Origin: Dipteris shenzhenensis
Lineage: Eukaryota > Polypodiophyta > Polypodiopsida > Gleicheniales
Assembly (NCBI GenBank): GCA_047967505.1
Contig: CM106541.1
Length of the DNA stretch: 64,000 nucleotides
Reading direction: 5' to 3' (one strand)
In this document: positions 35,983 through 46,309 of the stretch, piece by piece
How positions within the stretch are numbered: the first letter of the stretch is position 1
Layout: each line of letters opens with the position of its first letter
The notes under the pieces: generated by a model
Seen by the model: the letters and a program-made list of their open reading frames with translations, nothing else
Databases searched by the model: none
Told to the model about the DNA's origin: nothing
Translations under genes and position numbers: made by a program

Positions 35983-36519
35983 AAATCCTTCTTCAACGCT
36001 GCTCCTGTGAGCCCTTCTCCCCTCGCCATAGCCTCTACCTCCCTAGCTTCCTCTCCGCCTCGCCTCGCCCCTCGCTCAGCGCTTCGCCTCGCCACCGCCT
36101 TCGTCCCCGCCTAGCTTCGCCGTCGACTCGCCCTTCACCTCGCCACGCCATCGCCTGCGTCCTTCGCCTTCGTCCTCGCCCTCGCCCTCGCCACGCCCCC
36201 GCCTTCGCCTTTACCCGTCGCCTTGCCTCGCCACCGCCTCTTCTTCCGGCTCGCCTCGCCTCGCCTCGCTCCGCCTATCCTCTTCCGCCTCACCTCGCCC
36301 GCCACAGCCCGCCCGCCCGCCTCGTCCCACCTCGCCTCACCTCCTCCTCCGCCCCGCCTCGCCTCGCCACTACCCCCGCAGCCTCGTCTCGCCACCGCTT
36401 CGCCGTCGCCTCGCTCGCCTTTTTCTCATCCACACCCAGGCTCCATCCCTCGTCTAGCCCCCCCTCTTTTTGGTGGCAGCCTCTTCCTCATCGAAGCTCT
36501 CGCAGTTTGTCTTGGCGGT
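35983..36519 (+). promoter_or_regulatory. LINE-2 5' leader, CGCC-rich simple repeats
   Basis: Pyrimidine/GC-rich, with irregular repetition of cctcgcc, cttcgcc and ccaccgcc from about 36010 to 36425. LINE 5' leaders usually carry an internal promoter; here that role is inferred from position. The open frame on either strand comes from the repeats. Confidence 0.6.
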
Positions 36520-38568
36520 ATGGCGGCTCCCTACCCGGAACCGGAGGCCCAACCGGACCCCCCCTCTCCAGAAGCCTACCGCGTGATCTTGACGGAGCAA
36601 CAGTCGTCCCGGGTACAACAGGTTGCCAATGACTTTGCCCACACTTCAATCTATGGCAGAGTCATTGGACACTCTCCCTCCAGGTCAACCATCAGGGATT
36701 GGCTTCAAGCCACTCTTATGTTAGAGGATAGCCACATCGAGGAGGTGGCCCTCATGGGAAGGGGCATCTTCTGGCTTAAACGATCCACTGCGAAAGCTGC
36801 GAGCAACCTGATTGCTGGTTCCCCCACATCTGTGGATGGAAAGATCATCATGATAGTCCCTTGGTACCGAGGATTCAGTGCAGCAGACTTTGATGCTCGT
36901 TTTCGCATACCTCGCCACCCAATGACGCTAGTATTCCCAGGCCTTGCTTCTGAGTTACGGCCGATAGTCAGGGACCTGGGTTCCCACTTTCGCTGGGTGA
37001 TGCATGACACTTTTGTCGACGCGGTTGCTGCGGCAAGAGCTCCCAGAGTCCGTGTGGCTGTGGCAGATCCTGCGTCCCTCCCTACACTGATTGAGATTGT
37101 GACAAATGCTGGCAGCATTACTCATAGCATGGCAGTCACAGGACAGCCTGGCCAGTGCCTGAGGTGTCATGGCTTTGGGCACCTGGCTGCTACTTGTCCG
37201 CGCTTCTCTAGCCCCTCTCGGCCCCCCCCGTCCCCCCCCGCAGCCCCCTCTCCCTCCCTCCAGGCAGCCACGTCAGGCAAAGCAGAGGCAGCCGGAGTCC
37301 GGTCCAGAGCTGGCTGGCGGCTGGACCGAGGTCAGAAGGAAAAGAGGAAAGAATAAGAAGACTTCTGACAAAGGCAAGGAGGCAGAGGTTACCCAGCCTG
37401 CAGCAGTGCCTCAGAGACCTGACAAGCAGCCGCCCCAGGGTCCAGGGAGAGCTTCTTCCTCGTCTGTAACCCGCCCTCCGCAGCCTCAGGTCCCCCTCTC
37501 TCCCGATCCCCTGCTCCCCCCCACCCAACCCCAGCTCCTACCCCAACCGCAGTCCCCTTCTTCCGACCCTCAGCTTCAATCCCCGCCTCTTCCTCTTCAG
37601 CCCCCGCCTCTTCCTCTTCAGCCCCAGTCCCAGCCCCAGCCCCAGCCCTCCTCCCCCGCCCCTCTCAGCTCTTTCGCAGTGTCAGCTTCACCGGTGATTT
37701 CTCAACCGCGTGCAGCCCCCACTCCCCCACCTCCGCCCCCTCCCCGCTAATCGCTTCCGTGGAGTCTGTGTCTCCTACCCCACAGCCTCCTTCCCTTTCC
37801 TCACCACAGGCAGGGCACCCCGAGACTGTACCACCCCTGGAGCAGCCTTCCTTGTCTGCTAGCCCGGCCCCCTCAGTTGCAGATTCTGGCGGGCCTCAGC
37901 TCCAGGAGAGAGAGCTCCCTCGCGACTTATACAGATCCAGTCCCTGGGACTACTTGGATGTGGCCGACCTCGGGACCTTCCCAGCCTGCCTTGACATCAG
38001 TATCTTCCTGCTCCGTAAAGGGATGGATGAAAAGATCGCAGCCTTGGCCCCGAGGGATGGCCCCAGCTTTGCTTTCACTTTTCTCAGTGACGGCACCGAG
38101 ATTTGGACAAACGACTCGGTCTGGGAGGCTCTCAGAGAGCAGACCCATGCTCAGATTTGCTCCTGGATAGGCCCGACGGATGGACAGCTTCTCGAGACCC
38201 AGTGGTCCAAGGGTGACGTGCGCCTGCGGTGGCGATGCGCTACCAAGCGCTTCAGATTGATTGTGATCCTTAGGGCCCCTCTATCGTGGTCCCTCCCCCA
38301 AGATGTCAGAGCCTGGACACCACAGAAACTTCGCGCCTTCTACGGGATGACTACCTCAGAGATCTCGAGCTGGCTCGAGAAAGCGTTTGTCCATGGCACC
38401 AAAGGCCTCACGCCTTTGCTAAAAGTTTTGAAGAACGGGCAGGATGACCCCGCCTCCCCCTCCAAACCCTCACAGAAGCGTCAGCGCCTTCATTCCGAAC
38501 TACCAGCCTCTTCATCGACCTCGGCCGCGAGCAGACAGTTGTTCGCACCCTACCAGTCCTCATCATGA
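36520..38568 (+). pseudogene. LINE-2 ORF1 (RNA-binding protein), two compensating frameshifts
   Basis: The start is taken as MAAPYPEPEAQPD (ATG about 36520). The N-terminal part (about 36600-37120) looks like the DUF4283-like domain of plant LINE ORF1 proteins. The zinc knuckle CLRCHGFGHLAATC is at about 37157-37200. The frame changes in C-runs near 37216-37240, where GGWTEVRRKRGKNKK is read in the second frame (to 37750). It returns near 37745 to the first frame, which runs from 37759 to the TGA at 38568. The middle is a Pro/Gln/Ser-rich low-complexity linker. The product would coat LINE RNA. Confidence 0.8.
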
Positions 38569-39420
38569 GCTTACACCTTGTCTCCTGGAACGTGAACGGG
38601 TTTCACTCTTCTGGCACCCGTGGTCCTAGGAAGCTCATCTTGAGACAAGAACTTCAACCAGCAATGATTGGTCGCTTGGATATACTCCTGCTCCAAGAGC
38701 ATAAGTTGTCAGTGGCTCATACCCGTAGCTACGGGAAGATCCTTCCTGGACGCTCTCACACTTATTGGGAGCCCTCGATCGGTGCACAGGGGAGTGGCAG
38801 TGTCTGAACTTCCGTTTGTGAGTCGATTGCCAAGGGAGTTTTTGGCCATGGTACGTTGATCCCAGGTCGTGCACTTTGGGTTGGCCTAGAGTTGGAGGGC
38901 TCCAAAATAGGAATCCTCAACATCTATGCACAGACAGACCTCCGACGCAGAGCCTTTGTTGATTCTCCCAGAGATTCTCCCAGACATGGATTCGTGGATT
39001 GTTGGAGGTGACTTCAACAATCTGGAGACTTTGGAGGACCAGCAGGGCAGAGGACCAGAGTTTACAGGTATAGCTCACGTAGAGCAGACTGCTTGGGACT
39101 CCTTTCTCTTCACGACAGGAGGTAGGGACAGCTGGAGAGACCCGTCCTTCCGCCGATAGCACGGGAGCTTGGACTTCTCATGGGGTTTCCGCAGGGAAGG
39201 GGGCAGACTCCTAGAGAGATTGGACAGATTCTATGTTAGTGATTGGGCCATCAGCAGAGGTGGTCAGGTGGGTGTAGTGCCAGGGACGACGCTCTCCGAC
39301 CACACGCCAGTGCTCTTGTCACTAGACTCGGCAGCTCAGTCCCTTCCTACCCGTTCGTGCAGAATTCCTGATTCCATCTTCTCTAGGGAGGAGGTGCGCA
39401 GTAGTATCAGTGGCCTTTGA
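38565..39420 (+). pseudogene. LINE-2 ORF2, endonuclease domain
   Basis: The ATG at 38565 overlaps the ORF1 stop (ATGA). Motifs: VSWNVNGF (Asn), ILLLQEHK (Glu), WIVGGDFNNLE (Asp/Asn), LDRFYVSDW and LSDHTPVLLSL (catalytic SDH). All key residues are visible, but the first 80 codons are in a different frame from the rest, and TAG (39157) and TGA (39418) stops occur. It nicks target DNA. Confidence 0.82.
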
Positions 39421-41982
39421 GACAGAGATTGAGGCGAGTGCGTGGATCTGGTAGAGTCGGTGGCGCAGGCTCTGCAGGAGTCCAGCCAGATTTGCCACCT
39501 CGCAGCCCTTCAGGTTCGCCAAGAGTGGTGGGGCAAAGAGAGAGCTCTTCGTAGGGACCTCGCCTCCATTCAGCGGCTCCAGTAGGCAGCTCCAGGTTCG
39601 GAGGAGCTTCGGATCCAGGCCCTTCGAGCTAGAGCCCTTCTTGAGGAAACTCTCCAGCGTCGCTCAGAGTTTTCTTATCACGCCTCCCTCTCCTACTGGG
39701 CTCGGAAGGGCGACCGGATGAGCAAAGAGTTCTTCAGGACGCATGGCCAGAGGGCAGCAGGTGACCAGCTCCGGAGTCTTAGGACAGCGGAGGGTCACAT
39801 CATTACCGATCAAGAGGAGGTCTTGGGGTTGGCTACCGACTTCTACAGGACTCTTTTCTAGCAGGAGCAGCTTGCCTCCCGCACTAGACGTTCCCGCGAG
39901 GAGGTGTGGAGACACATCCCGACCCTTGTTCAGCCCAGCATGCAGACGACGCTGATGGCACCGTTCACCACTGTCGAGATGCAGGAGGCCTTGATGGCCA
40001 TCGATGGGCAAAAATGCCCTGGTGAGGATGGGCTTTCCAGAGCTTTCTTCACCACTTTCTGGGATCAAATTCATCAGCCCCTACTAGCATCCCTCCAGAG
40101 GATTTTCAGCAACGGACATATGCCAGAGAGCCTCTCTTCGAGATTGATCTGCCTCATCCCGAAGGGGGGAGATCGACAGGAGATCCGTCAATGGCGCCCG
40201 ATCACTCTCCTCACCACTGCCTATAAAATCCTTGACAAGATGATCAGCGCCAGAGTTCGGCCACTACTTCCTGACCTCATTCATGACACTCAGACAGGCT
40301 TTGTCCAGGATCGCAGTATCCTGAATAATGTCTTCACCTTCTCAGAGGCGACGGAGTGGGCTCAGCACAACGGGTCGCATTTAGCCATCCTACTTCTCGA
40401 CTTTGAGAAGGCCTACGATCGAGCGGACTGGTCCTTCCTGGAGGGTACTTTGGAGAGACTTGGATTCCCAGTGAGATGGATTCAGGGTATCTCAGCATTA
40501 TACAGGACAGCTTCCAACAGGGTCATCATCGACGACAGGATGGGAGAGCGATTTCGATTGGAGAGATCAGTGCATCAGGGTTGCCCACTCGCCCCCTACC
40601 TGTTTCTCTTTTTCGCCAAGGCGATGACACACTATCTTCGGGCGAGATCGACAGGGATCCGAGGTGTTCGCCTTCCCATCAAGGAGGACACGGAGCTCCT
40701 GGACTCGGAGTATGCAGATGACACAACGCTGTATGTTCAGGATGATGAGATGATGTTGGAGAGGGTGAGGCTGGCCTTAGAGGTCTTCTATTCGGCAACC
40801 GGTGCGAAAATCAACTGGAACAAATCAATTGGTTTTCTCACAAACCCTGGGGCATGCTCACAGTGAGGGAGGTTTGTGGGTTTCAGATGGATCCCACGGG
40901 GGCAGACTACTAGATATCTCCGCTTTCAGGTCGGCCTGGACATCACGCCAGCTCCGCAGTTTCTCCCGATGCTAGATTCCATACGACGGAAGCTGGCTTT
41001 TTGGAGTACTGCTAAGCTCTCTCTTGCAGGTCGTGCTCTTGTAGTCAACCAAGTTCTCCTGGCCACCACGGCCTGGTATGTGGCCTCTTGTCGGTGCTTC
41101 TCGAGATCCTGCGTGGCACAGCTCAGGAGGATGGTCCAGAATTTCCTGTGGTCTGGGAGGGATGGTCTCAAAGATACCAGAGCCAGGGTAGCCTGGCAGA
41201 CAATCATTCTTCCGCAGGCTGAGGGTGGCTTGGGGGTCATTGATCCTGAGCTTCAGAGTCAGGCCCTGCTGGGCAAGTTAGTTATCCGCGGTTTGACCCC
41301 GGGGGGGCAAACATGGAAGATGTTATTTCAACACGGGATCAGTTCTTGCACCCCCCGCCGAGGAGGAGAGTGGCTACTGTCCTTCAGATGGATCTTCACC
41401 TCTGCACCGCTTACCCGCCCCCGATCCCCGCTCATTCGTAGCCTACTCACGGTTTAGAGGCGACTCCGTCTCAATCTCCTCCAGTCGCCTCCCAGCAGTC
41501 AGGAGGAGATCGACCGCCAACCGCTCATCTGGAACGATCAGGTCAGAGATGCCTTGGGCCTTCAGCTGGGGGAGAGGTCGCATATCTTGTGGGATGGCTG
41601 GACACGGGGGCCGGCCCGGTCCCTTCGAGTTTGGAGGAACACTTACAGACACTTGGAGACCGCTGCTCTAGCAGCCGCAGCCGGAGGTATCCGTGGAGCT
41701 CAGGCGAGGCGCACAGAGACAGATGGAGCGATTCCTGCCGGTTGGTTGGTTCCACCCGAGATTCAGATCCTCATGTCTGGTGATGCCCGTTGGCTTGGAC
41801 AGTTCACCCCTCGTGGCATCCCACTGGTTGTTGCAAGCCGGCTAGACGACACCTCTGTTTCCTTCTTCGCCGTTTTGGAGGATGGCCGACTCAAGAGAGG
41901 GTGCGCTCATCGACCCCCTTCTCTCGTGGCAGAGGGTTCATGCCGTAGGCCTCGTGGGGAAGGTTTGGCGGATCGATCCTAG
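39421..41982 (+). pseudogene. LINE-2 ORF2, reverse transcriptase
   Basis: One frame continues from the endonuclease through linker, RT and thumb, with stops at about 39583, 39859, 40864 and 41455. RT motifs in 39904-40866: RQWRPITLLTTAYK, QTGFVQDRSIL, ILLLDFEKAYDR (Asp), HQGCPLAPYLF and SEYADDTTLYV (YADD), then KINWNKS. After 40876 come LSLAGRALVVNQVL and FLWSGRDG, typical of the plant LINE connection region. Every stop is TAG or TGA where Gln or Arg would fit. Confidence 0.88.
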
Positions 41983-43095
41983 TATAGAGCAGGATCAACT
42001 GCAGTTATGGCGCCTCTGGTTTTGGAAGGGGCGGGCCCTTTCAGAGCTCGATTGGGACCTAGGAGAGTGGAGATGGCCAGAGGTTGTGGCAGACCAGGGA
42101 CCGACCCCTTTCTTCGCTTACAGCACGAAACTGGGCAGGAGCGTTCTCGGAAGGATGCAGAGCAGACCACCCACCCAGCGGCCCAGTTGGTATTCTCAGG
42201 GTATTTCTAGGCTATTTTTGCAGGCCTTCTGGAAGGCCTTGTGGGAGAGTTGGCGGCCGGGGAAGATTTCCTACTTCCTTTGGCTACTCGCCCACAAGGG
42301 TCTTCCAGTGGGGAGCTGGTTGCGGCAGATTGGTCACGATGGTCTCTGTCAGATTTGTCATGAGGACGAGGAATCACCAAAGCACTGCCTGTGGAGCTGC
42401 ACTCGCGCTCGGGGAAGATTTCCTACTTCCTTTGGCTACTCGCCCACAAGGGTCTTCCAGTAGGGAGCTGGTTGCAGCAGATTGGTCAGGATGGTCTCTG
42501 TCAGATTTGTCATGAGGACGAGGAATCACCAAAGCACTGCCTGTGGAGCTGCACTCGCGCCCAGGACGTGTGGAGGTGGGCCTTCGGGATCCTTACTCGC
42601 GCAACACCAGAGTTAGGTTTGATCACTTGGGACGCGTTCTGCTGGTGCAGCACCACACCTGGCTATCATCAGTTGTTCACCACACTTGGCTATCATCAGT
42701 TGTTCGAGGCAGGGCCGCAGGACCCTATGTTCCTTATCACACAGGGGACTTGGGGGCCGCTTGAGGGCATCCCGCAGCACTTAGCAGAGGCGGACACAGG
42801 ATCTCAATTGAGGCAGCCAGTCTGGGAGATTATTAGCAGCATCGTCGGATGGCACATTTTGACCTCGCACTGCGCGCAGATCCTCGGAGGTACCTCTCTC
42901 TCAACTGCCCAAGTCATGGCCGACATCTGGAGCGAGATTATCTACACGCTCGAAGGCCAATGGGACCAGATCCAAGGGGATTCCCGGGCTGGCCGGGAGA
43001 AGCGGAGACGTTTCCTCCGAGATTGGGATACGCAGGGTCTCTTCTTTGAGCATACTTCTCAGGGCCTTCAGTGGCGCTACTCACCGCCTCTCTAG
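41882..43095 (+). pseudogene. LINE-2 ORF2 C-terminus with duplicated zinc finger
   Basis: The frame shifts near 41890, then a zf-RVT-type finger follows: ISYFLWLLAHKGLPVGSWL then CQICHEDEESPKHCLWSC (C-x2-C...H-C...C). The same block is repeated immediately downstream (42259-42410 and 42411-42562, period 152). Because 152 is not a multiple of 3, the second copy is read in the RT frame and runs to the TAG at 43093-43095. A second small tandem duplication (ggctatcatcagttgttc) lies at about 42660-42705. Confidence 0.82.
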
Positions 43096-43256
43096 CTGTT
43101 TATTCACACCCGCCTGATCCCTCCGTGAGAGGGAGCTTTTGTTTCCTCTTAGGGCTGCGTCCGATTTGTGAACGCAAATCCGTGAGCTGCAAAACTGACC
43201 CCTTGTATCTTGTTTTTTCGAAGTAATATAATCAGCACTGTTTTTTCAAAAAAAAA
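43096..43256 (+). other. LINE-2 3' UTR and A-rich tail
   Basis: Contains cttgtatcttg and gtaatataatcag, plant-type polyadenylation words, and ends in (A)9 before the target-site duplication. Confidence 0.8.
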
Positions 43257-43897
43257 CAAGGTCACTGGATCCATCTTCGTAGCTCTGGTCTGCAAATCCC
43301 GAAACCTCTGAAGGTAAACCTCAAAAGTCAAATTCAGCTTGGACATATCGAGGGCTTTTAACTTGCCTACTATGTCGTAATCTTCCTCCTCCTTCAGAAA
43401 CTCTTTCTTGAAGACCCCTTCGAATTCTATCCATGTTGCAGGCTTGGGTTGGAGTTCCTTCCACCACAATAAAGCCTTCTTGACATAAACCCTGCTGCAA
43501 GCTGTATTTTCTTGTCATCTGGGTAAGGGTGAAACTGGAAGTATACTTGCCACTTGTGCAACCAAGTGTCAACAACCTCCTTGGTACAAGACTTCTGATC
43601 TTCGGGAAAAGGATCTGGAGTGATGTTTGGACCTAACACTGAAGCCATGGCATCCACATGCGTGAGCGCCTGAACAGTGCTAGTCAAAAGTGTGAGTGTA
43701 GTCTGAATCCCTTGGAGTTGCTGTGTCAACCCCGTTTGATTCGTGTTAACCTGCTCAAACTTTCCATCAAGAGCAATGGTGAATTCACTGAAGGCTTTCT
43801 TCGTAATCAGATCATCGTAGAGACACTGGTCATCCTCCGCATGGTAGTTCATATCCTGGTCTCCCATCGCAAGCTCAGGGTCTACAGAATCAGCCAT
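43257..43897 (-). pseudogene. Chromovirus gag, N-terminal part
   Basis: ATG at 43897 (MADSVDPELAMGDQDMNY). The acidic N terminus is followed by a helical segment (FEQVNTNQTGLTQQLQ) and, after a frame change near 43470, the retrotransposon gag core: TWIEFEGVFKKEFLKEE, MSKLNLTFEVYLQRF and LQTRATKMD. It is interrupted by LINE-2 at 43257 and continues at 35982. It would form the capsid shell. Confidence 0.82.
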
Positions 43898-44230
43898 AAC
43901 TGAATCGAATTTGATGAAGAAAATAGGCTGAGAGACGAGAAGGGACAGGTGGGCTCGAAATTAGGAGACTGGAACAAAGAGAAAATCTGACGAAACAAAG
44001 AGGGATGAGAGAAAGAGGCTGGCTTGCGGAGGTTGTCAATCCAGGAGCCGAGCTCCTTGCTGGCTTGCACGGAAATCTGCAACAAGCGGTACCTAAGAGT
44101 GGAATCGTCAAGAGGGGCGTAGAGGGGTAGAGACTTGCGCATGGATCATGAGAAGGGGAGGAGCTGCTGCTGCACTATGCTCTAGAATAGGTGGGCGCAA
44201 CTCTTAGAGGGTTCAGCTGTCAAAAAAAAA

Positions 44231-44368
44231 CCCACCCTCCTAAGTTGGAGGGGTGGTGCTTTTTTTAGCAAAAAAGCCCACCCTCCTAAGTTGGAGGGGT
44301 GGTGCTGTTTTTAGCAAAAAAGCCCACCCTCCTAAGTTGGAGGGCTGGTGCTTTTTTTAGCATCCAGA
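44231..44368. repeat. Tandem repeat, three 46-bp units, in the chromovirus leader
   Basis: Units begin at 44231, 44277 and 44323 with cccaccctcctaagttggag. Each unit folds on itself (ccaccctcc against ggaggggtgg) and ends in a T-run and A-run. They lie between the primer site and gag. Confidence 0.9.
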
Positions 44369-44830
44369 TCCCCCCCCGAATTAGCACAACCTTGCCTACG
44401 ATCCGCTCCCACCCATGGCACACCCCACGACTCACCCCTTGGCTGCGAGCTGCTCTAACGAACTGCTCCAGCCTATGGCGCTCTCCAGGTCTCTGCTCAG
44501 TCCGATCATACCTAGGTGCAACTGAAGCTCCGCCTCAGCCCATATCTTCACTCCTACGAGCGCTTCTCACCTACAATCTCTCTCCCCTGCAAATGTTCTC
44601 TGGCCCTCCAAGTTACACCCCGTTCTCTCTCTTACCTAACGCCTCAGTTCAACTTCGAATTCACTCACCCTCTGCCTCTCCTACCTTTTTCCCCTAATCT
44701 TAACCACTTCCCAAAACCGATGAACCAAACAAGCACTTGCAAGGTACTCAACATGAATTTCGAAATTAGGGCATACCTGGAGAAAAAAATTTGTCCAAAA
44801 TTATTGCAACAAAAGTTCCTACCTCAGGAG

Positions 44831-44845
44831 TTGGCTCTGATACCA
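44831..44845 (-). other. Primer-binding site, initiator-Met tRNA type
   Basis: On the minus strand TGGTATCAGAGCCAA starts 2 nt after the LTR end, the classical plant retrotransposon primer site. Confidence 0.9.
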
Positions 44846-44847
44846 AC

Positions 44848-45377
44848 TGACACAATCCCAACACTCCTGAAACCTCTGATCTGCAAGCAAACACAAGAAC
44901 ACACCAACGTGAGGAAACTGAGCAGGCTGCTCACCACCCAACCATGACATCTACGAGATGTGATCCCGAATCAAGAGATGTCCCCTCCGAGCCACGAGTT
45001 GAGCTACCGGCACGAACTCCCAACCAGATCCTAACCAGCCTGGTGTCCCATACCACCAGGTGGCGCTATGAAGCCTAGAATCTGCTGCTGGGCCTTGGGC
45101 TACGCTATGATGCAGGTGCACGTCCGCGACTCAATCCACGATCAGACCTAGCACCTGGGAACGAAACTTGCTTCCATCGGCTCTCTGAGAACTAAACCTC
45201 TGGGCCCCTTATATAGTCTCGGGCCCCAAGTGCCAAAAATAGCAAAGACATCTAACTGGTTCGTACCCTTGCCACTCAACCCGAGAATCAAGCTTGCCTA
45301 ACTCTAAGCCTCCCCAAGCTACCTGAGCTAGTCTTGTGTACCCAATACACGTCAGATACCAACATGTGCACATGACA
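44848..45377 (-). mobile_element. Chromovirus 5' LTR, complete (530 bp)
   Basis: Starts TGTCATGTGCAC and ends TGTGTCA on the minus strand. A TATA box (CTATATAAGG, about 45208-45216) remains intact and would drive transcription leftwards. It is bounded by the primer site on one side and by resumed LINE-1 on the other. Confidence 0.88.
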
Positions 45378-46045
45378 AACACCTTGGTGTCAAACCCACT
45401 ACTCCATACTCAATACTTCTGTTGAAAACGGGAAGGACGCTGATTGAATTTCATGCACCGATCAGAGTTATGCAATACCTAATAGAGGTGCAGCAAATGC
45501 AACCTGATAGGCTGCCTCATAAAGCATGGAATGCCAGCACAAAGCTTCAAAAGAACCACAAAAGTAAGATCATCTGTACAGGATGGGCAACCGACATAAG
45601 AAAATGGTTCAGCAAATGGAAAGTGGAAGCATATTTGACCATGCCACCTCAAAAGGTCGCCATGCAAGAGTTTCAACTCTCTTTACTGAGCACTTTGCAA
45701 ACTCACTGGCTGACAAGTGAAAAGAAGGTAAAGCTGGAATATTACCAAGACAACATAAATCCCACATGTTGGTCTACATACATGTCCATAGAGACTCATG
45801 CTCAGCCTTATATTAGCACACCTATCCTCCTTCTATATCGCAGAAACATGGCCAAGTTTCGTACCAGATCTCATACATTTGCAATTGATAAGGGAGCTTG
45901 GATGCATCAGCCTAAATATGCTAGAGTCTGTACCCTTTGTGACATGCAGACAGTTGAGATAGAGGCACATGTGGCTCTACAATGCCCCCGATATGCACAG
46001 TCAGGGAGGACTACCAGCAGATACTGGAGGACTCCGCTCAGCTGA
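45378..46045 (+). pseudogene. LINE-1 C-terminal part with zinc finger
   Basis: Reads HLGVKPTTPYSILLLKTGR at about 45382, then after frame adjustment TLIEFHAPIRVMQYLIE through to the stop at 46045. The end holds a zf-RVT-like finger: KYARVCTLCDMQTVEIEAH then VALQCPRY (C-x2-C...H...C). About a dozen residues expected between SISAST and HLG are missing, lost with the LTR end at the left junction. Confidence 0.78.
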
Positions 46046-46216
46046 CATCAGTTCTCTCTACTGCCTCTCCAGCAGCATTGGGATCTTTTGTCACTCGTCT
46101 TTTTACCTAGCATCGGGAACTCAGACTCCTAACCCCTCTCCTTGAGGAGACTCTATTTTACATTGTATTGAGACGGGTCCTATGGGTCATTTTTGGCCCC
46201 CCGAGGATGTTAAATA

Positions 46217-46237
46217 GACTCTACTTCTACTTCTTCT

Positions 46238-46281
<44 letters not shown>

Positions 46282-46284
46282 TGT
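46217..46284 (+). repeat. LINE-1 3' end, (CT)n microsatellite
   Basis: ctacttctacttcttctact leads into about 22 CT units, then the target-site duplication. A second, shorter (CT)n is at about 46461-46480 in flanking DNA. Confidence 0.85.
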
Positions 46285-46309
46285 CACTTTCACGTTACTC
46301 CATGTTCAA
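46285..46309. other. Target-site duplication of LINE-1, right copy
   Basis: Partner of 29467-29491, one mismatch in 25 bp. Confidence 0.65.

Larger units (their letters stand above)
35983..43256 (+). mobile_element. LINE-2, full-length GC-rich plant LINE (7274 bp)
   Basis: Flanked by an exact 11-bp duplication. Order: GC-rich leader, ORF1 with CCHC knuckle, ORF2 with endonuclease, RT and C-terminal zinc finger, short 3' UTR, A-rich tail. It is strikingly more GC-rich than everything around it. It inserted into the gag gene of the minus-strand chromovirus, so it is the youngest layer of the nest. Confidence 0.92.
31672..45377 (-). mobile_element. Ty3/gypsy chromovirus, minus strand, split by LINE-2
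   Basis: Bounded by LTR copies (31672-31961 truncated; 44848-45377 complete). From right to left: initiator-Met-type primer site, leader with 46-bp repeats, gag, [LINE-2], zinc knuckle, protease, RT, RNase H, integrase, chromodomain, polypurine tract, LTR. Without LINE-2 it is about 6.4 kb. All domains are present but carry stops. It sits inside LINE-1; LINE-1 resumes at about 45380 in the frame HLGVKPTTPYS. Confidence 0.88.
29492..46284 (+). mobile_element. LINE-1 (non-LTR retrotransposon), split by a nested insertion
   Basis: Two pieces, 29492-31671 (endonuclease and RT) and 45378-46284 (C-terminal zinc finger and 3' tail), join in sense to an element of about 3.1 kb. The 3' end is a simple repeat (ttctacttct then (CT)n) instead of poly(A), and a 25-bp duplication flanks the whole. 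The short size and microsatellite-like tail recall RTE-type elements, but the C-terminal zinc finger is more LINE1-like, so the clade is left open. Confidence 0.75.

Noticed and set aside
36135-36395. Gly/Arg/Ala-rich minus-strand frame at 36.1-36.4 kb
   Set aside because: Arises from CGCC simple repeats in the LINE-2 leader.
38635-39162. Minus-strand frames opposite the LINE-2 endonuclease
   Set aside because: Shadows; the catalytic motifs are on the plus strand.
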